From assembly GCA_037176725.1 (NCBI GenBank), contig JAZBRS010000057.1, forward strand, positions 84,837,501-84,901,500: a stretch of 64,000 bases of DNA, written 5' to 3'. Numbering within the stretch: the first letter of the stretch is position 1; each line of letters starts with the position of its first letter. Made by a program: the position numbers and the translations under genes. The notes under the pieces are model-generated. The model worked only from the letters and a program-made list of their open reading frames with translations, had not been told where the DNA came from and did not search any database. Source of the stretch: Posidonia oceanica. Lineage: Eukaryota > Streptophyta > Magnoliopsida > Alismatales > Posidoniaceae. Shown here one piece after another: positions 44,459 to 56,344 of the stretch.

Positions 44459-46720
44459 ATGGCCCAGTACGTTAGTGAGCCTTCCTTCACTCCTGTCACG
44501 GAGGGTGTTTTCGTTCCGGCCCCTCCGGTTGCTCCTTCTGTCCCCCTTGTTCCCCCTTCGACGCCAGGGTTTCCTCCCCTGACGTCTCTAGGTTCTCAGT
44601 ACGTCCCGGGACAGTGGCAAGCATCTCTTCCTCTGGATCCGGTCGCCGAGTCTATCTTGATGACCGTTACTCGCGTTTCGGAGACGCCACTGCCCCCTCC
44701 ATCCCAGGGATACGTCGCTTTCGACATCCCTTCCACCGTCGCTGCGACCTTTGCTGTAGAATCCTTTCCTCCCGGACAGTCTGTGTCCGTGCCACTTTTT
44801 TCTCAGCCTTCGCCGGCACTGCACTTCAGCGTCCCCACTGGCGAGACGCCCGAGGCACAGTACCAGCACCTGATGGAGCTTGCCCAGAGACTGTAGGGCA
44901 TGGCTTTATCAATTCGTCCTTCCTCTATTCCTGTCGTTCCTGAGGTTCCTCTGAGGCCAGTTCCTGCATTTCATGCATCGACCTCCACACCTCCGCCTCG
45001 ACCATCGTCTCAACTGCTCACGGTTCCGACGATGGGGGCCCGTTTACCGCCTCCTGCTGCACAACACTTAGCACAGCATGCTCCACTTCCCTTTGGTGGT
45101 CAGTCCTTTGGACCGGCTGGAGCCCAGTACCTCACTGGCTCGCTGTCTGGCACCCCGCCTGTACAGCAACTGGTGCTCCGTCATCCTACCCCTATCACAG
45201 CACAGCATGGCATCTACTCTTCTCCTCTGCATCAGGTCCAGCATCCTACATACACTCCTGCATACACAGTCCCCCAGCACGGATACGCCGGCCATCCTGT
45301 TGCTCCACCAGGCGACGCTATGGTAGATCCGGAGGAGCACTTAGGTGCGACCCATTCGGCGTATGTGCTCGCTATCCCTGCTGATCCCTCTCCTACAGCA
45401 GCAATCCCAGACCCCATCAATAACCGGATGGACGTCTTGGAGAAAGCACTACGACTAGTGCAGGGTACTGAGCACCAGACCTACCAATTCCGGGACCTCT
45501 GTTGCTTTCCAGAGGTGGTACTCCCTCCGAAGTTCAAAATCCCGGACTTCGAGAAGTATAATGGTAGGGGCTGCCCCGTAGCACACCTGAAGGCGTATTG
45601 CGGTGATCTCGCTCAGCTTCAGGCTGACGAGAGGTTGCTGATCCGCTTGTTCCAGAAGAGTTTGACCGGGCCGGCACTCAAGTGGTTCACATCGCTTGAT
45701 ATGTCAGCCATCAAGACTTGGAACGACCTCAGTCAGGCGTTCCTGGAACAATACTCCTTCAACCTCGATCTGGTCCCAAAGAGGGCGGACTTGATCGCAA
45801 TCAAGCATAATTCTGGCGAGCCGTTCGGGGAGTACGTCGGCCGCTGGCGCGCCCTTGCCTCTCAGGTTCGAGATAGACTCTCCGACGAGGAGTCTATCGA
45901 GATCGTTATCAAAGAGGTGCAGCCGCCTCTCGGAGCTCTGCTTAGCATCCAACCAGTCACTACTTTTGCGGCACTCATCAAAGCTGGAGCGCGCGTGTAG
46001 AGTTCTTTGCGGAGTGGCAACTTCCCGGCTCTCTCTGTGTTCGCTAAGCAGGCAGTGATCAGCAGTAACAGTGCCAATAGCAGTGCCTCCAACAACAACA
46101 GCGGTAGCAACAACAACCGCCCGAAGAGGAAGGACTCGCTGAAAACCGCTGTTGCATTCGTCGACTCCCCTGCTGTGCCTGTTCGCTTGCCATCCTGGCC
46201 TCCCCTGCTCTGCAATTTCCATCGAAGCACCGGGCATTCGACGGACAATTGTTTCTTCTTGCAGAACGCTATTCAGGACTTGATCGAATCGGGAACGATT
46301 GTGATCGACACGCACGAGGCATCCACTCAAGCACACACACATGCATCTGCACATTCAGCTGTTCCCCGTCATTCTGGCATCATCCGCCAACCCTTACCGG
46401 AGCACTCTTATCCGGGAGGGGCGGGGACCTCAGGCATCCACTCTGTCTTTCCTTCTGGGCCTGCTACCTCTGTGGTAGACCCTTCTGATCTCATCTCTGA
46501 CATCTCTGAGCCTTTCCCTCAAGATCTCTATCTCGCGGCCGTTGCCGGCTCCGAGTCGGGAATTCACATGATCAGACCGCGTGCCAGGCCGGAGCGCCCT
46601 CTCGCGCCTCCCACCGTGCTTCCTCAGGCTCAATCCCTTGTGCACCTTCTAGCTAGGGCCCAGCCTAGTTCCCCCATCCACCTCTTAGGACGACCTCAGC
46701 TACACCTTCTAGGCAGACCT
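44459..46720 (+). pseudogene. D: gag
   Basis: The first ATG in frame is 44459 (MAQYVSEPSFTP); an upstream TTG at 44414 is not needed. The N-terminal 300 or so residues are Pro/Gln/Ser-rich without a recognised fold. The retrotransposon gag domain lies at about 45530-45935, with FKIPDFEKYNGRGCPVAHL, LTGPALKWFTSL and the region around FLEQYSFNLDLVPKRADLI. A zinc knuckle of C-X2-H-X4-H-X4-C form (CNFHRSTGHSTDNC, 46211-46252) replaces the usual CCHC, a form I associate with Tat-type Gag. Then comes a Pro-rich stretch with repeated HLLGRPQ. TAG at 44894-44896 and 45998-46000 break the frame. Gag and protease share one frame, as expected for a Gag-Pol fusion. Confidence 0.85.
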
Positions 46721-48600
46721 CAACCTGCCCTAGCCTTCCCACCCCAACAACCATACCCTCTAGAGAGACCTCAGTATCCTGTAGGTCCCCCTGTAACCTC
46801 TCCTGTGCTCGCAGCACGTGCTCCAATGGTTATTGACTTAACCTTGGACACCCATCGCGTCCCTTATAGCTATGCCACAAGGATGTGCGCGGAAGTAACG
46901 CGATCGGGGAGGGTTTACTGGCCCCCAACACCGGCAATTAGGCCAACTCACCCTAGACCTGTTATGCCCCCACCCTCTAGCCAACCCATAGCAGATCTGA
47001 CCTCGAGCCAGCCTGTAGCTAGCCAAATCCCTGCCCAACCTGTAGTAACCCAGCTTCCTGCCACTACCCCCATAGAGCCTGCCAGAACTACCCCTCCCCT
47101 TGCCAAAAAGAGCCAACCTAAGGCAGACTTGACCTCCCAGCTTAAGAAGGTCAAAGCTGACATTTCCATCTGGGACTTGATCCACACCTCCGCCGAACAC
47201 CGCGAGGCTTTTCTTCGCGTGTTCCAGGCTGCCCATGTGTCCCAGTCCATTGAGCCTTCAGCCTTGGAGAGCATGGTTGGGTTGATTGCGGAGCCCCAGG
47301 TCATCTCTTTTACGAGTGATGAGCTGCCTCCGGCGGGGATTAATCACAACCAGCCCCTATTCGTCACGGTGCAGTTCAAAAACTTTCGCATTCCCCTAAC
47401 ACTGGTTGATAATGGGTCAGGCCTTAACGTCTGCCCCTTGCGTACTGCAACCAAGCTCGGATTCAAAGCCGAGGACATCACGCCAGCCGTGAAGGGAATG
47501 ACAGCTTTTGACAACACCCACCATGACGCCTTAGGGATTCTGATTATTCCTCATTGCTATTGGCCTGGTCGTCTTCGACGTAGAATTCTATGTCGTCGAC
47601 TTGCAGCCAAACTTCAATCTTCTGCTTGGGCGCCCTTGGCTCCGCAAGCATCAGGTCCTTCCTTCGACCCTCCATCGAATGATAAAGTACCGTCACGGCG
47701 ATGATGTCATTGTCGTCATGACGGAGAACTTTGAGAAGGAGCGGATCGAGGCAGTCTCCCCCGTGTCTTCGCAATCTATCCCGTTTGACCCCGAGACTTC
47801 TGAAGCCCTATATCGCGTTAATCGGTGCGAGCCGGTTAACTTCATTCCTGATCTTGAACGTGTCAACTCCTTGACCGTTCACAGCAACCCCTTTCGAATG
47901 GTCGAGAATGTATGTCACAGGTGGGGTTACGTAAAGGGTACGCCGCTCGGACGTCACGGCTAGGGGATCGCAAAGCCGATCGTAGCAGCGGAGCGGAGGA
48001 AATCTGAAGGCCTCGGCTACGAACCCAAGCCCAACAGAGATCACTGCCTTCAGCTCAACTATCCAGAACTAGCCATTCCCAGAGACCTCACTAACTTTAC
48101 CAGTGCAGGAATCCTGGGATCGACCGACGATCAAGACACGGCACCGACAGAGGATTGGGTGTGTGTTGAGGACTACTACTCGGACGAGGAGTAGTCTGGC
48201 ACAACAGAGGCAGTCCCAGCTGGCACAACAGAGGCAATAATCAAAGCAGAGGCCACACAATCAGTCTATTCAGCTCTTCCTCTGGCAGAAACAGCAGGCA
48301 GCTCAGCAGACTCTGTGGCAGAACTGGCAAGCTCTCACTCTTTTACAGCCACATCTGCATCACTAGTACAGTCAGCAGCAGTGCAGGAGTTAGATACACT
48401 CCTTCTGGCAGAATCAAGCAAGCTACCAGCGGTCACAGCAACATCAGTGCCACTGTCCCTATCTCTGGAGGGGCAGTTAATCAATTCAGTCAGCAGTGCG
48501 ACTCAGCCCGCTTCAGCAGCCACACCTTCAGGAATGCAGCCGGCGTAGTCCGCTTCGCATCCTCCTGACAGCAAGCAGCAGCTCTCATGGCAAGACCCTA
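46721..48600 (+). pseudogene. D: protease, G-patch-like segment and start of linker
   Basis: A Pro-rich spacer precedes the aspartic protease (LVDNGSGLNVCPL; Asp codon 47408-47410). One extra base at about 47551 relative to A shifts the frame, after which LLLGRPWLRKHQVLPSTLH continues in the new frame. The G-patch-like segment (GYVKGTPLG ... KSEGLGYEP) spans about 47920-48030 and is broken by TAG at 47961-47963 (CAG in A). TAG at 48192-48194 and 48546-48548 also replace CAG of A. From the frameshift on, one frame stays free of indels to 53003. Confidence 0.85.
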
Positions 48601-49505
48601 TGGCGTCAGAGGCTGCGCTCTCTCAGTTACGGCCCGATACAAAAGGCCAACTGAGCACTACACTCTCCGGGCCTTTGAGCCCTCAGAAGTGCGTCTCTGC
48701 TTACTCTTCACCCGCAACAGTGACCCTGGCAGCTTATCCATCTGTGGCACCGCTGACCTGTCAGTTTGGGCCTTCTACATCAGAGTTGCCACCGTCGGAC
48801 GCGCCCGTGAACCAGATCATGCAGATTCCAAGGGCAGCAATCCGTCTTGCAGCTGGGCCAGTGCCGCAGGCCCCCGGCGCCTACTACGTCGACTCCCCCT
48901 CAGACGAGGAAGAAGGAGTGGCGATAGAAGCCCAGGTCGATTCTTGGATGTCCGACTTAGAGCTACTTTATAAAGAACAGCTCAAGTCGATAACAGAAGA
49001 CCTGGCAGAGCATCGAGTTGCAGAAAGGAAAGGGAAAGCTGTGGTTGCGGACCCCCCTCTGCAAGAAGACCATGCCTCTATCATGGTCCTGGAAGAAGAC
49101 TCAGCAGCGCCGGACTCCCCTAGACCAGATGAGCTCATCACTCTCCGACCAGAAGGCGGGTCTAGGTGGTTTGTGCAACACATGCCTCACTTGAGCAGCA
49201 TAGCGAGCGGCAATGCCCAGATCAGCTGCCAGTCCGGCATACCCTCCACAAGCACACTGGAAGACCCAGAGGAGGAAGCATCAGCAGTGCAAGCAGCAGC
49301 AGTAACAGAGCAGAAAGCAGAATCAGTAACAGAGCTGTCAGCAACCTCAGCAGCAGAACAGTCAGCAGTTTCAGCATCAGAGTCAGCAAGGGCCTTAGCA
49401 GAATCAGTAGAGCACTCAGCAGAATCAGTCAGGCCAGAGCAAGCAGTAGAAGGAGTTGCTGAGACGGAGGTCGCGCACTGAGGCTACAAGAACACTCGAG
49501 TAAGC
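48601..49505 (+). pseudogene. D: Ser/Ala/Glu-rich linker between protease and RT
   Basis: Low-complexity segment equivalent to A's 1390-2280. The later part consists of SAESV/TELSA/AEQSAVSA-type repeats, preceded by an acidic stretch with DSPSDEEEGVAIEAQVD. TGA at 49479-49481 replaces CGA of A, a change expected at a methylated CG. Ogre elements are known to carry an intron between protease and RT; no convincing splice pair was picked here, and the frame is continuous without one. Confidence 0.65.
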
Positions 49506-51190
49506 GTGACCATCCTAAAGCGTCACCAGGGCCAAGCAGCGGAACACATGCACTCTTTCGACATCACATGCCCTTCTTTTGAGAAAGAGATCCTCTCGGA
49601 ACTTATTGCTTATGGAGAAGAGGATGATACGGGCATGGATGAGACTAATGAATCATTGCCCGAGTTCTGGCCCTACGACGACGACCCAGAAGGCCCCAAC
49701 CTCCATGTTGAAGAAGAAACAGAGGTTGTCAACATCGGCACAGCTGAGGAAGTCAGAGAAGTTCGTATCAGTGCCCAGCTGTCCTCCCAGGCTCGAGCAG
49801 AATTCATCGCATTCCTGAAAGAATATGCGGATGTCTTCGCCTGGAGTTACGAAGATATGGTCGGCCTTCACATAGAAATAGTGGTGCACAATCTGCCCTT
49901 AAACCCGGATGCCAAGCCAGTGAAGCAGAAGCTAAGAAGATGGCGACCGTAGTGGCTGCTCATGATCAAAGAAGAGATAATGAAGCAGCTCGGAGTCAAC
50001 TTTCTGAAGGTCGTTCTTTATCTTGAGTGGCTGGCAAACATTGTACCTGTGCCCAAGAAAAATGGCCGAATCCGGATCTGCATCGACTACAGGGACCTGA
50101 ACAAGGCGAGTCCCAAGGACGACTTCCCCCTGCCTCACATTGACGTCCTAGTCGACAATACAGCGGGCCACAAGATGCTCTCCTTCATGGACGGCTTTTC
50201 TGGATACAATCAAATCAAAATGGCAGAAGAAGACATGGAAAAGACTTCATTCATCACCCCTTGGGGAGTCTTCTGCTACCAAGTCATGCCATTCGGCCTA
50301 AAAAATGCTGGTGCGACCTATCAGAGGGCCATGATTGCACTGTTCCATGACCTCATGCACCAAGAAGTAGAGGTCTATGTAGACGACATGATTGCTAAAA
50401 CCAAAGAGCCTGAAGATCATCTTACCTGTCTCAAAAAGCTCTTTGACCGTCTACGGAAATACAAGCTGCGCCTGAATCCCAAGAAGTGCGTATTCGGGGT
50501 GTCTTCTGGCAAATTGCTCGGCTACATTGTTTGCCAAAGGGGGATTGAGGTGGACCTGTTGAAAGCACAAGCCATCGTGGACATGCCACCCCCCAGAACT
50601 GAAAAAGAAGTCAGAAGTCTACTTGGGCGTTTACAATATATCAGTCGCTTTATTGCACAGCTTACGCCCATCTGCGAACCCATATTCAAGCTCTTGAAGA
50701 AGAATGCGCAGATTCACTGGAGCGAGGAGTGTCAGGCTACATTTGCCAAGATCAAGTAGCTGTTGATCAAGCCTCCTGTCCTGGTCCCGCCTACACCAGG
50801 GAGACCTTTGCTTCTCTACCTTTCTACCACGCAACATTCCATGGGCGCCGTCTTGGGCCAACATGACGAATCTGGTAGAAGGGAGCACGCCATCTATTAC
50901 CTAAGCAAGAAATTTAATGAATGCGAAGCCAGGTACAGTACACTAGAGAAGACCTGTTTGTCCCTTGTCTGGGCTGCACAGAAACTAAGGCACTACATGA
51001 TGGTATACCTAGTACAGCTCTTATGCCGGCATGATCCTATCAAGTTCCTTTTCCAAAAGCCGGCCATGGTGGGCAGATGTGCTAAGTGGCAGGTGTTATT
51101 GTCTCAGTACGACATCACCTTTGTCACACAGAAATCCATGAAGGGTCAGGCCATGGCAGACCATCTTGCTGACCTTCCTCTGCCTGAATA
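49506..51190 (+). pseudogene. D: reverse transcriptase and first RNase H
   Basis: RT motifs: IRICIDYRDLNKASPKDDFP, FGLKNAGATYQRAM and YVDD (50376-50387), then the thumb region (LNPKKCVF, LLGRLQYISRFI). The first RNase H begins near 50790 (LLLYLSTTQHSMGAVL), with Ser where the first catalytic Asp is expected, so it is degenerate. TAG at 49950-49952 and 50757-50759 replace CAG of A. There are no indels, so this copy is better preserved than A's. Confidence 0.9.
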
Positions 51191-53003
51191 CCACCCCCTC
51201 CAGACGCAGTTCCCTGATGAAGACATCCTCTTCGCAATGGAGGGCTCTGAGCAGAAAGATCCTGAAGAGCAAGAGGAATGGTAGCTCTACTTTGATGGTG
51301 CAGTCAACAAAAAGGGCCGAGGCGTAGGCGTAGTGCTGACCACGCCCTAGGGACAGATGATTCCCTTCGCGAGGAAGCTGACTTTCACCTGCACAAACAA
51401 TGAAGCGGAGTATGAAGCATGCATCCTAGGGTTGAAAGTCGCCCTCGAACATGAGGCGCAGAAGCTGCATGTGCACGGTGATGCCATGCTAGTAATTTCT
51501 CAAGTGAACGGCCACTGGAGGACAAAAGATCCCAAGCTTGTGCCGTATCACGAATACCTGCTGAGGCTGATGGAAGAATTTGAGAGCATCTGCTTCACAT
51601 ACATGAACAGAGCCAAGAACACGTACGCAGACGCATTGGCAACTTTGGCATCTTGGCTCACTATATCTGAAGACGGTGCAGTGGATGTATCCGTTACTCG
51701 CATTGAGCAACCTGCATATTGCCTGAACATAGAAGAGGCGGATCCAGCAGAGGAACAGCCCTGGTATCGAGATATAAAATCTTTCCTGGAGTCTGGCAGT
51801 TTTCCTCCCGATACCGCAGCAGCAGACAAGAGAACTCTGGCGCGTCTGGCGTCAAAGTATGTGTTGGGAGCCAGGCAGCTGTACAGAAGGTCATACAATC
51901 AAATGGTACTGCGCTGCCTGAACAAATCGGAGGCTGACACGCTGATGCTTCAAGTGCATTCAGGGACCTATGGCCCGCACATGAACGGCGTCCTCCTGGC
52001 CAAGAAGATCATGCTGCAAGGATATTTCTGGCAGACCATGGAAGCCGACTACTGCCGGTTCATGCGTAGATGCCACAACTGTCAGATCCATGGTAACTTC
52101 ATCAAGGCCCCTCCACATCAGCTGCATAACATGTCTTCGCCATGGCCTTTCTCCACCTGGGGGATCGATGTCATCGGCGCCATCCACCCAGCTGCTTCAA
52201 ATGGTCATCGTTACGTTCTGGTAGCGATCGATTACTTTACCAAGTGGGTGGAAGCAGCCTCTTACAGGACAGTCACCGCTGTGGCAACAGAAAAATTTAT
52301 CAAGAACAATATCATTGCCCGATATGGGGTCCCACACTCAGTCATCTCTGATAATGGCACAAACTTCATTGCCAAAAGGATCGAGGAATACCTGCAAAGT
52401 CTCAAGATCAAGCATTATCGATCCTTGCCCTATCGGCCGCAGATGAACGGAGCAGTGGAGTCTGCAAACAAGAACATTGTCAAAATCCAGAAGAAAATGG
52501 CAGAAGCCCACAAGGATTGGCACGACAAGCTCCCGTACGCACTCTGGGCATACAGGACATCAATCCGGACCTCTACAGGAGCCACCCCGTACTCTCTAGT
52601 GTACGGAATGGAAGCGGTGTTACCTGTTGAAGTAGAGATCCCCTCTCTGCGGATCCTGCGGGAAGCGGAGTTGGAAGAAACAGAATGGGTCGAAGACCGC
52701 TGCATCCAACTGAACTTAATTGATGAGCGCAGGCTGCAAGCTATGCACAACGCTCACTGCTATCAGAAGCGGATGGCCAGAGCATTCTTGAAGAAGGTCC
52801 AGCCCAGAAACTTTCAGCCAGGGGACCTTGTCTTGTGCGCCATTCATTTGCCTGACGGTCGAGGAAAATTCCGACCCAATTGGCGTGGCCCCTTTATGGT
52901 CAAGCAGATCTTCTCGGAAGGCGCTGTAACTCTTGAGGATATGGACCAGGTCGAGCAGTCTGAGCCCGTCAACCTTTGCTACCTCAAGAAGTACTATCAG
53001 TAG
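51191..53003 (+). pseudogene. D: archaeal-type RNase H and integrase
   Basis: Second RNase H: YFDGAVN (Asp 51294-51296), AEYEA (Glu 51408-51410) and GDAML (Asp 51480-51482). Integrase: His pair and CHNC zinc region, then Asp 52167-52169 (GIDVIG), Asp 52350-52352 (ISDNGTN) and Glu 52458-52460 (AVESANK), giving the D-D-35-E spacing of retroviral-type integrases. The region from 51351 to the stop at 53001-53003 is fully open (about 550 codons). TAG at 51282-51284 and 51348-51350 (CAG in A) break the RNase H. No chromodomain was recognised at the C-terminus. Confidence 0.92.
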
Positions 53004-54508
53004 CTGAAGGCGGGCCCGTTGCAGATGCCCTTCTCCCACCTACACACTTGCATTCTCACTTCTTGCATTCTCATCCTACCTGCATCTGCTATTTTGACTC
53101 TTACTTTTTGAACTTGCGCTCATACTTCTTCTATCCTATTCTCGCATCAACTCTCTTCAAATCATCATCGTCATCCCCTCAAATCATGCATTGCATCTTA
53201 GCCCGGTGATGAAAACCAGAAGTGCTTGCCTGCTCTGGAAAGAGTCCGCCCTACCTCACCTGGCACTACTCAGATGTCTTAGCTAGTGAGGGAGCCACCA
53301 CCAATCAGGACAGGCGAACTGCCTAATCTCATAAGGACATACACCTCTGAGGGAGAAAAGATGTTAGGATGTGAGTCTGGAAAAAGTGAGAGTAGACATC
53401 TAGGCTTGGGCACGTTAAAGGAACAGAAGACGAAGACAGAAGCCGGCCCTAGAGATAGGGGTGTGCAGTCTAACCCTGCTCCTTCTACCCATCACACAGC
53501 AGACCCAAAGCCCAGATCCATCACGACTCAAGCACCCTTCTTTTGCCACCAAAATGAGGATAGCAAAAGCCTAAAAAAAAAAAGAAGAGAAAAGGAAATC
53601 AAACAAGCGAAAAGAAAAAAGGAGATAGAACAAAAACCCAAAAAAAAAAAGGGAAAAAAAAAGCAAGCAAAGCAAAAAACAAAAAAAAAAAAGAAGAAGA
53701 AGAAAAAGGCAAAATGCAGCCCGAAAAACACAGGCACCATTATCCGCCATACTTTACTAGAGATCCCCAGCATGTTGAGCTTAAAAGAATCTACTACATC
53801 CCTCCAAGAGCAAACACCTACCCTCTCCTAGCTAGGGGCAGAGAAAGACTGCATACCTATGAGGGAGAAATCAAAAAAAAAAGAAGAGAGAGCTGAAAGA
53901 ATAGGTGTAGGTCTTGAGAGTTTGGCCAATAGCCTGTCCTCACCACACCACCACCTATACAATGCCAACAACCCGTTCTGGAGCGCCACCAGCAAGCCAA
54001 GAGTCTAGGTAGGGCCCAGTGAGTCAGGGACTACTCCCTTCCTTTGCAGCAGGCACCAAAGCACTCCGTATGCTGAGGGCATCCAAGCATACTCATCCAT
54101 CTAAGCATACTAACCACTTCATAAGCATATTAATCACTGCATCGTGCATACATGCATCCTCTTCTATCATTCCTCTTCTATCAATCATTCCGCTCTGCAA
54201 CTCGCTTCGACCATAAGACAGTACTTCTCCCCAGTAGAGCGCATTGACGCTGCTCAAGCTGCGCTGGTTCAGATCTCCTGCTGGCCCTCGCCCCCGTATC
54301 CGCAAGACTACTGCAGATCTCCTTTGCTTATTTGTGCTTAACTGCCATGTTCTGTTATTAACTGCTAAATGCATATCCAGGAACTACATTTTCAGCCTCA
54401 GATTCTGCTTTCTATCAAAGATTATATGCCTGCGAGATCTGACTGTTTATTGATAGCAGGTACCTTCAAGCTTTGCAGCTATCAGCCTGTATCTCTGCGA
54501 TCTACGCA
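53004..54508 (+). other. D: spacer between integrase and the extra ORF
   Basis: Homologous to A's 5785-7252. Contains an A/G-only-like tract at about 53571-53710 and, upstream of the extra ORF, GATAGCAG (about 54451-54460) as a possible splice acceptor. A 181-codon Lys-rich frame (53286-53831) starts at GTG and is a by-product of the purine tract. Confidence 0.6.
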
Positions 54509-55711
54509 ATGGGCTTCCCTACTTTGTTAACTCCCGCACACTACTCGGAAACCCTGCAAGAATGGATCGGCAGGCTCACTCAAGAAGACTGTGAGAAGTT
54601 GCGCCTCTAGGGGATCCCAACTAAACTGCTGAAGGCTGCTGATGTGGAAGTCAGCCGTCACCTTCTGTGTGCCGCCGCAAGATTCTGGAAACCGGCGCAC
54701 CATGTCTTTCGCTTTGGCAAAACTGAGCTGACACCTACACTAGAAGAGGTGCGTCGGATCTGCGGCTTTTCCAAGATCATGGGGCCGCCAGTTTTCATGA
54801 GGCGAGATGGATATCTCAAGGTCCTGAGCCAGCTGACTTGGCTCCCCACTAGAACCTGCCAACAGAAACTAATCTGCACTAGTGGACTTGAACCTATGAT
54901 TCGCCTTGCACACTTCGATGATATCATGAACAAGCGCACAGAACTCGGGGATGAGCTGTGGCTCCAAGGATTTGTTATCCGCTTCCTGGGCGAACTAATC
55001 TTTACTCATGGCCGACTAATAGTGGCCATTGAAGTTGCAGAGATTGCATTAGCTGTGGTGACCCAGCACATAGACCTGGCACCAGTTGTTCTGGCAGAGA
55101 CCTATCGCGGGCTGGACCGCATCTCTCATCGCTGCTGCCACTTCCACGGTTGCGGAGCACTCATACAAGTTTGGCTGACCGCGCACTTAGAGATGAACCT
55201 CCTGCGCCCTCAAGTGCATGCCTTTGAAGCTTACTGCAGCAGCGCCCGTGCCAAGACAGAAAAGAGCATCAAAGAAGAATACGAAAGGCTGTCAGCACTG
55301 ACTGACAACGCTGTAACCTGGTGTATTGTCCCCTCTGTAGCTGAGCCATTTACTGTCTTCTTCAGCACGCGCGACACGCAGCTGATCATTCTACCAGGCT
55401 TCACAACAGGCATAGAGTACCATCCAATCAGGGTTATGCGCCAGTTCGGCTTCCAACAGGGCGCCTTCATTGACAGTACAGCACCCGAGCTTCTACAACT
55501 GTACCCTCTCAGCACGACTGCCCCAACCAAGAAGCTCGCTAGTCTGATGCACCATGGGGTCCAATTGACAGACATTGCAGCTGTAAGAGGTGTAGGATGC
55601 ACCCCAGAATATGAAGCTGAAGTCCGAGAGCTCTGGCCTATCACTGAGGTCCCGCCAGGCGGCCCCCTATTCCCCGACTCCAGGTAGTCGAAGAAGGCCC
55701 GAACTGACTAG
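54509..55711 (+). pseudogene. D: extra ORF, plant-mobile-domain-like protein (two in-frame TAG)
   Basis: Exactly 1203 nt, as in A, from ATG 54509 (MGFPTLLTPAH) to TAG 55709-55711. In-frame TAG at 54608-54610 (A has TGG) and 55685-55687 (A has CAA). Conserved blocks: ARFWKPAHHVFRFG, LTPTLEEVRRICGFSK, GYRGLDRISHR-like and VMRQFGFQQGAF. The two copies differ at many codons, often at third positions, yet no indel has arisen. I infer a captured plant mobile domain (PMD/DUF7745-like); a database profile search would decide. Confidence 0.78.
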
Positions 55712-56344
55712 GCCCTTGTGCAACCATCATGTGGTCTTCTTTCAAGTCATGCTGTACATCTTTTGGCCTGCCACAGGCATTGTACTCATCAAGCTTTATC
55801 AATGAAAAACTGTTTCTGCTATCTGCTTGCACATCAAGACTGTTCAATGCATTGCATATTCATTATCATCATCATCTCAGGCCCTTTGGCCAGACTTGCA
55901 GCCATCACAACGCAGCAAAGTCCTTAGCACCCAATCCGGAGTCCAGAACACCTGTGGACCCGCGTCGTCAAGCTACGCCACTCGGCGCCCTCAGCTGATC
56001 ATCCCCAGCTGAGTCCCCTATGGGCTGGCACCCCAAACTGCTCAGCGAAAGGTCCGTCAACCTGTCGTCCTCCTCAGTTGATCATCCCTAGCTGAGTCCC
56101 CTGCGGGCTGGCACCCCAAACTGCTCAGCGATAGGTCTGTCAACCTGTCATCATCTGCGGGCTGGTACCCCAAACTACTCATCTGACAAGCATGATAGTC
56201 TTGTCCTCGCCCTCTGCTTTCGATGCCAAGGACGCGCTGGCCAACCCCTGGTGTCATCCCGACACCAGGGGCATCTTTTGATCGCCCCTTGGTATCATTC
56301 TCCCCCTCTTTCCCCTATGATATTCCTGGTGTCATAGGATGATT

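Noticed and set aside
53286..53831. Lys-rich frame shared by A (6076-6546) and D
   Set aside because: Starts at GTG, and its C-terminal half is only the purine tract; similarity simply follows the DNA homology of the spacer.
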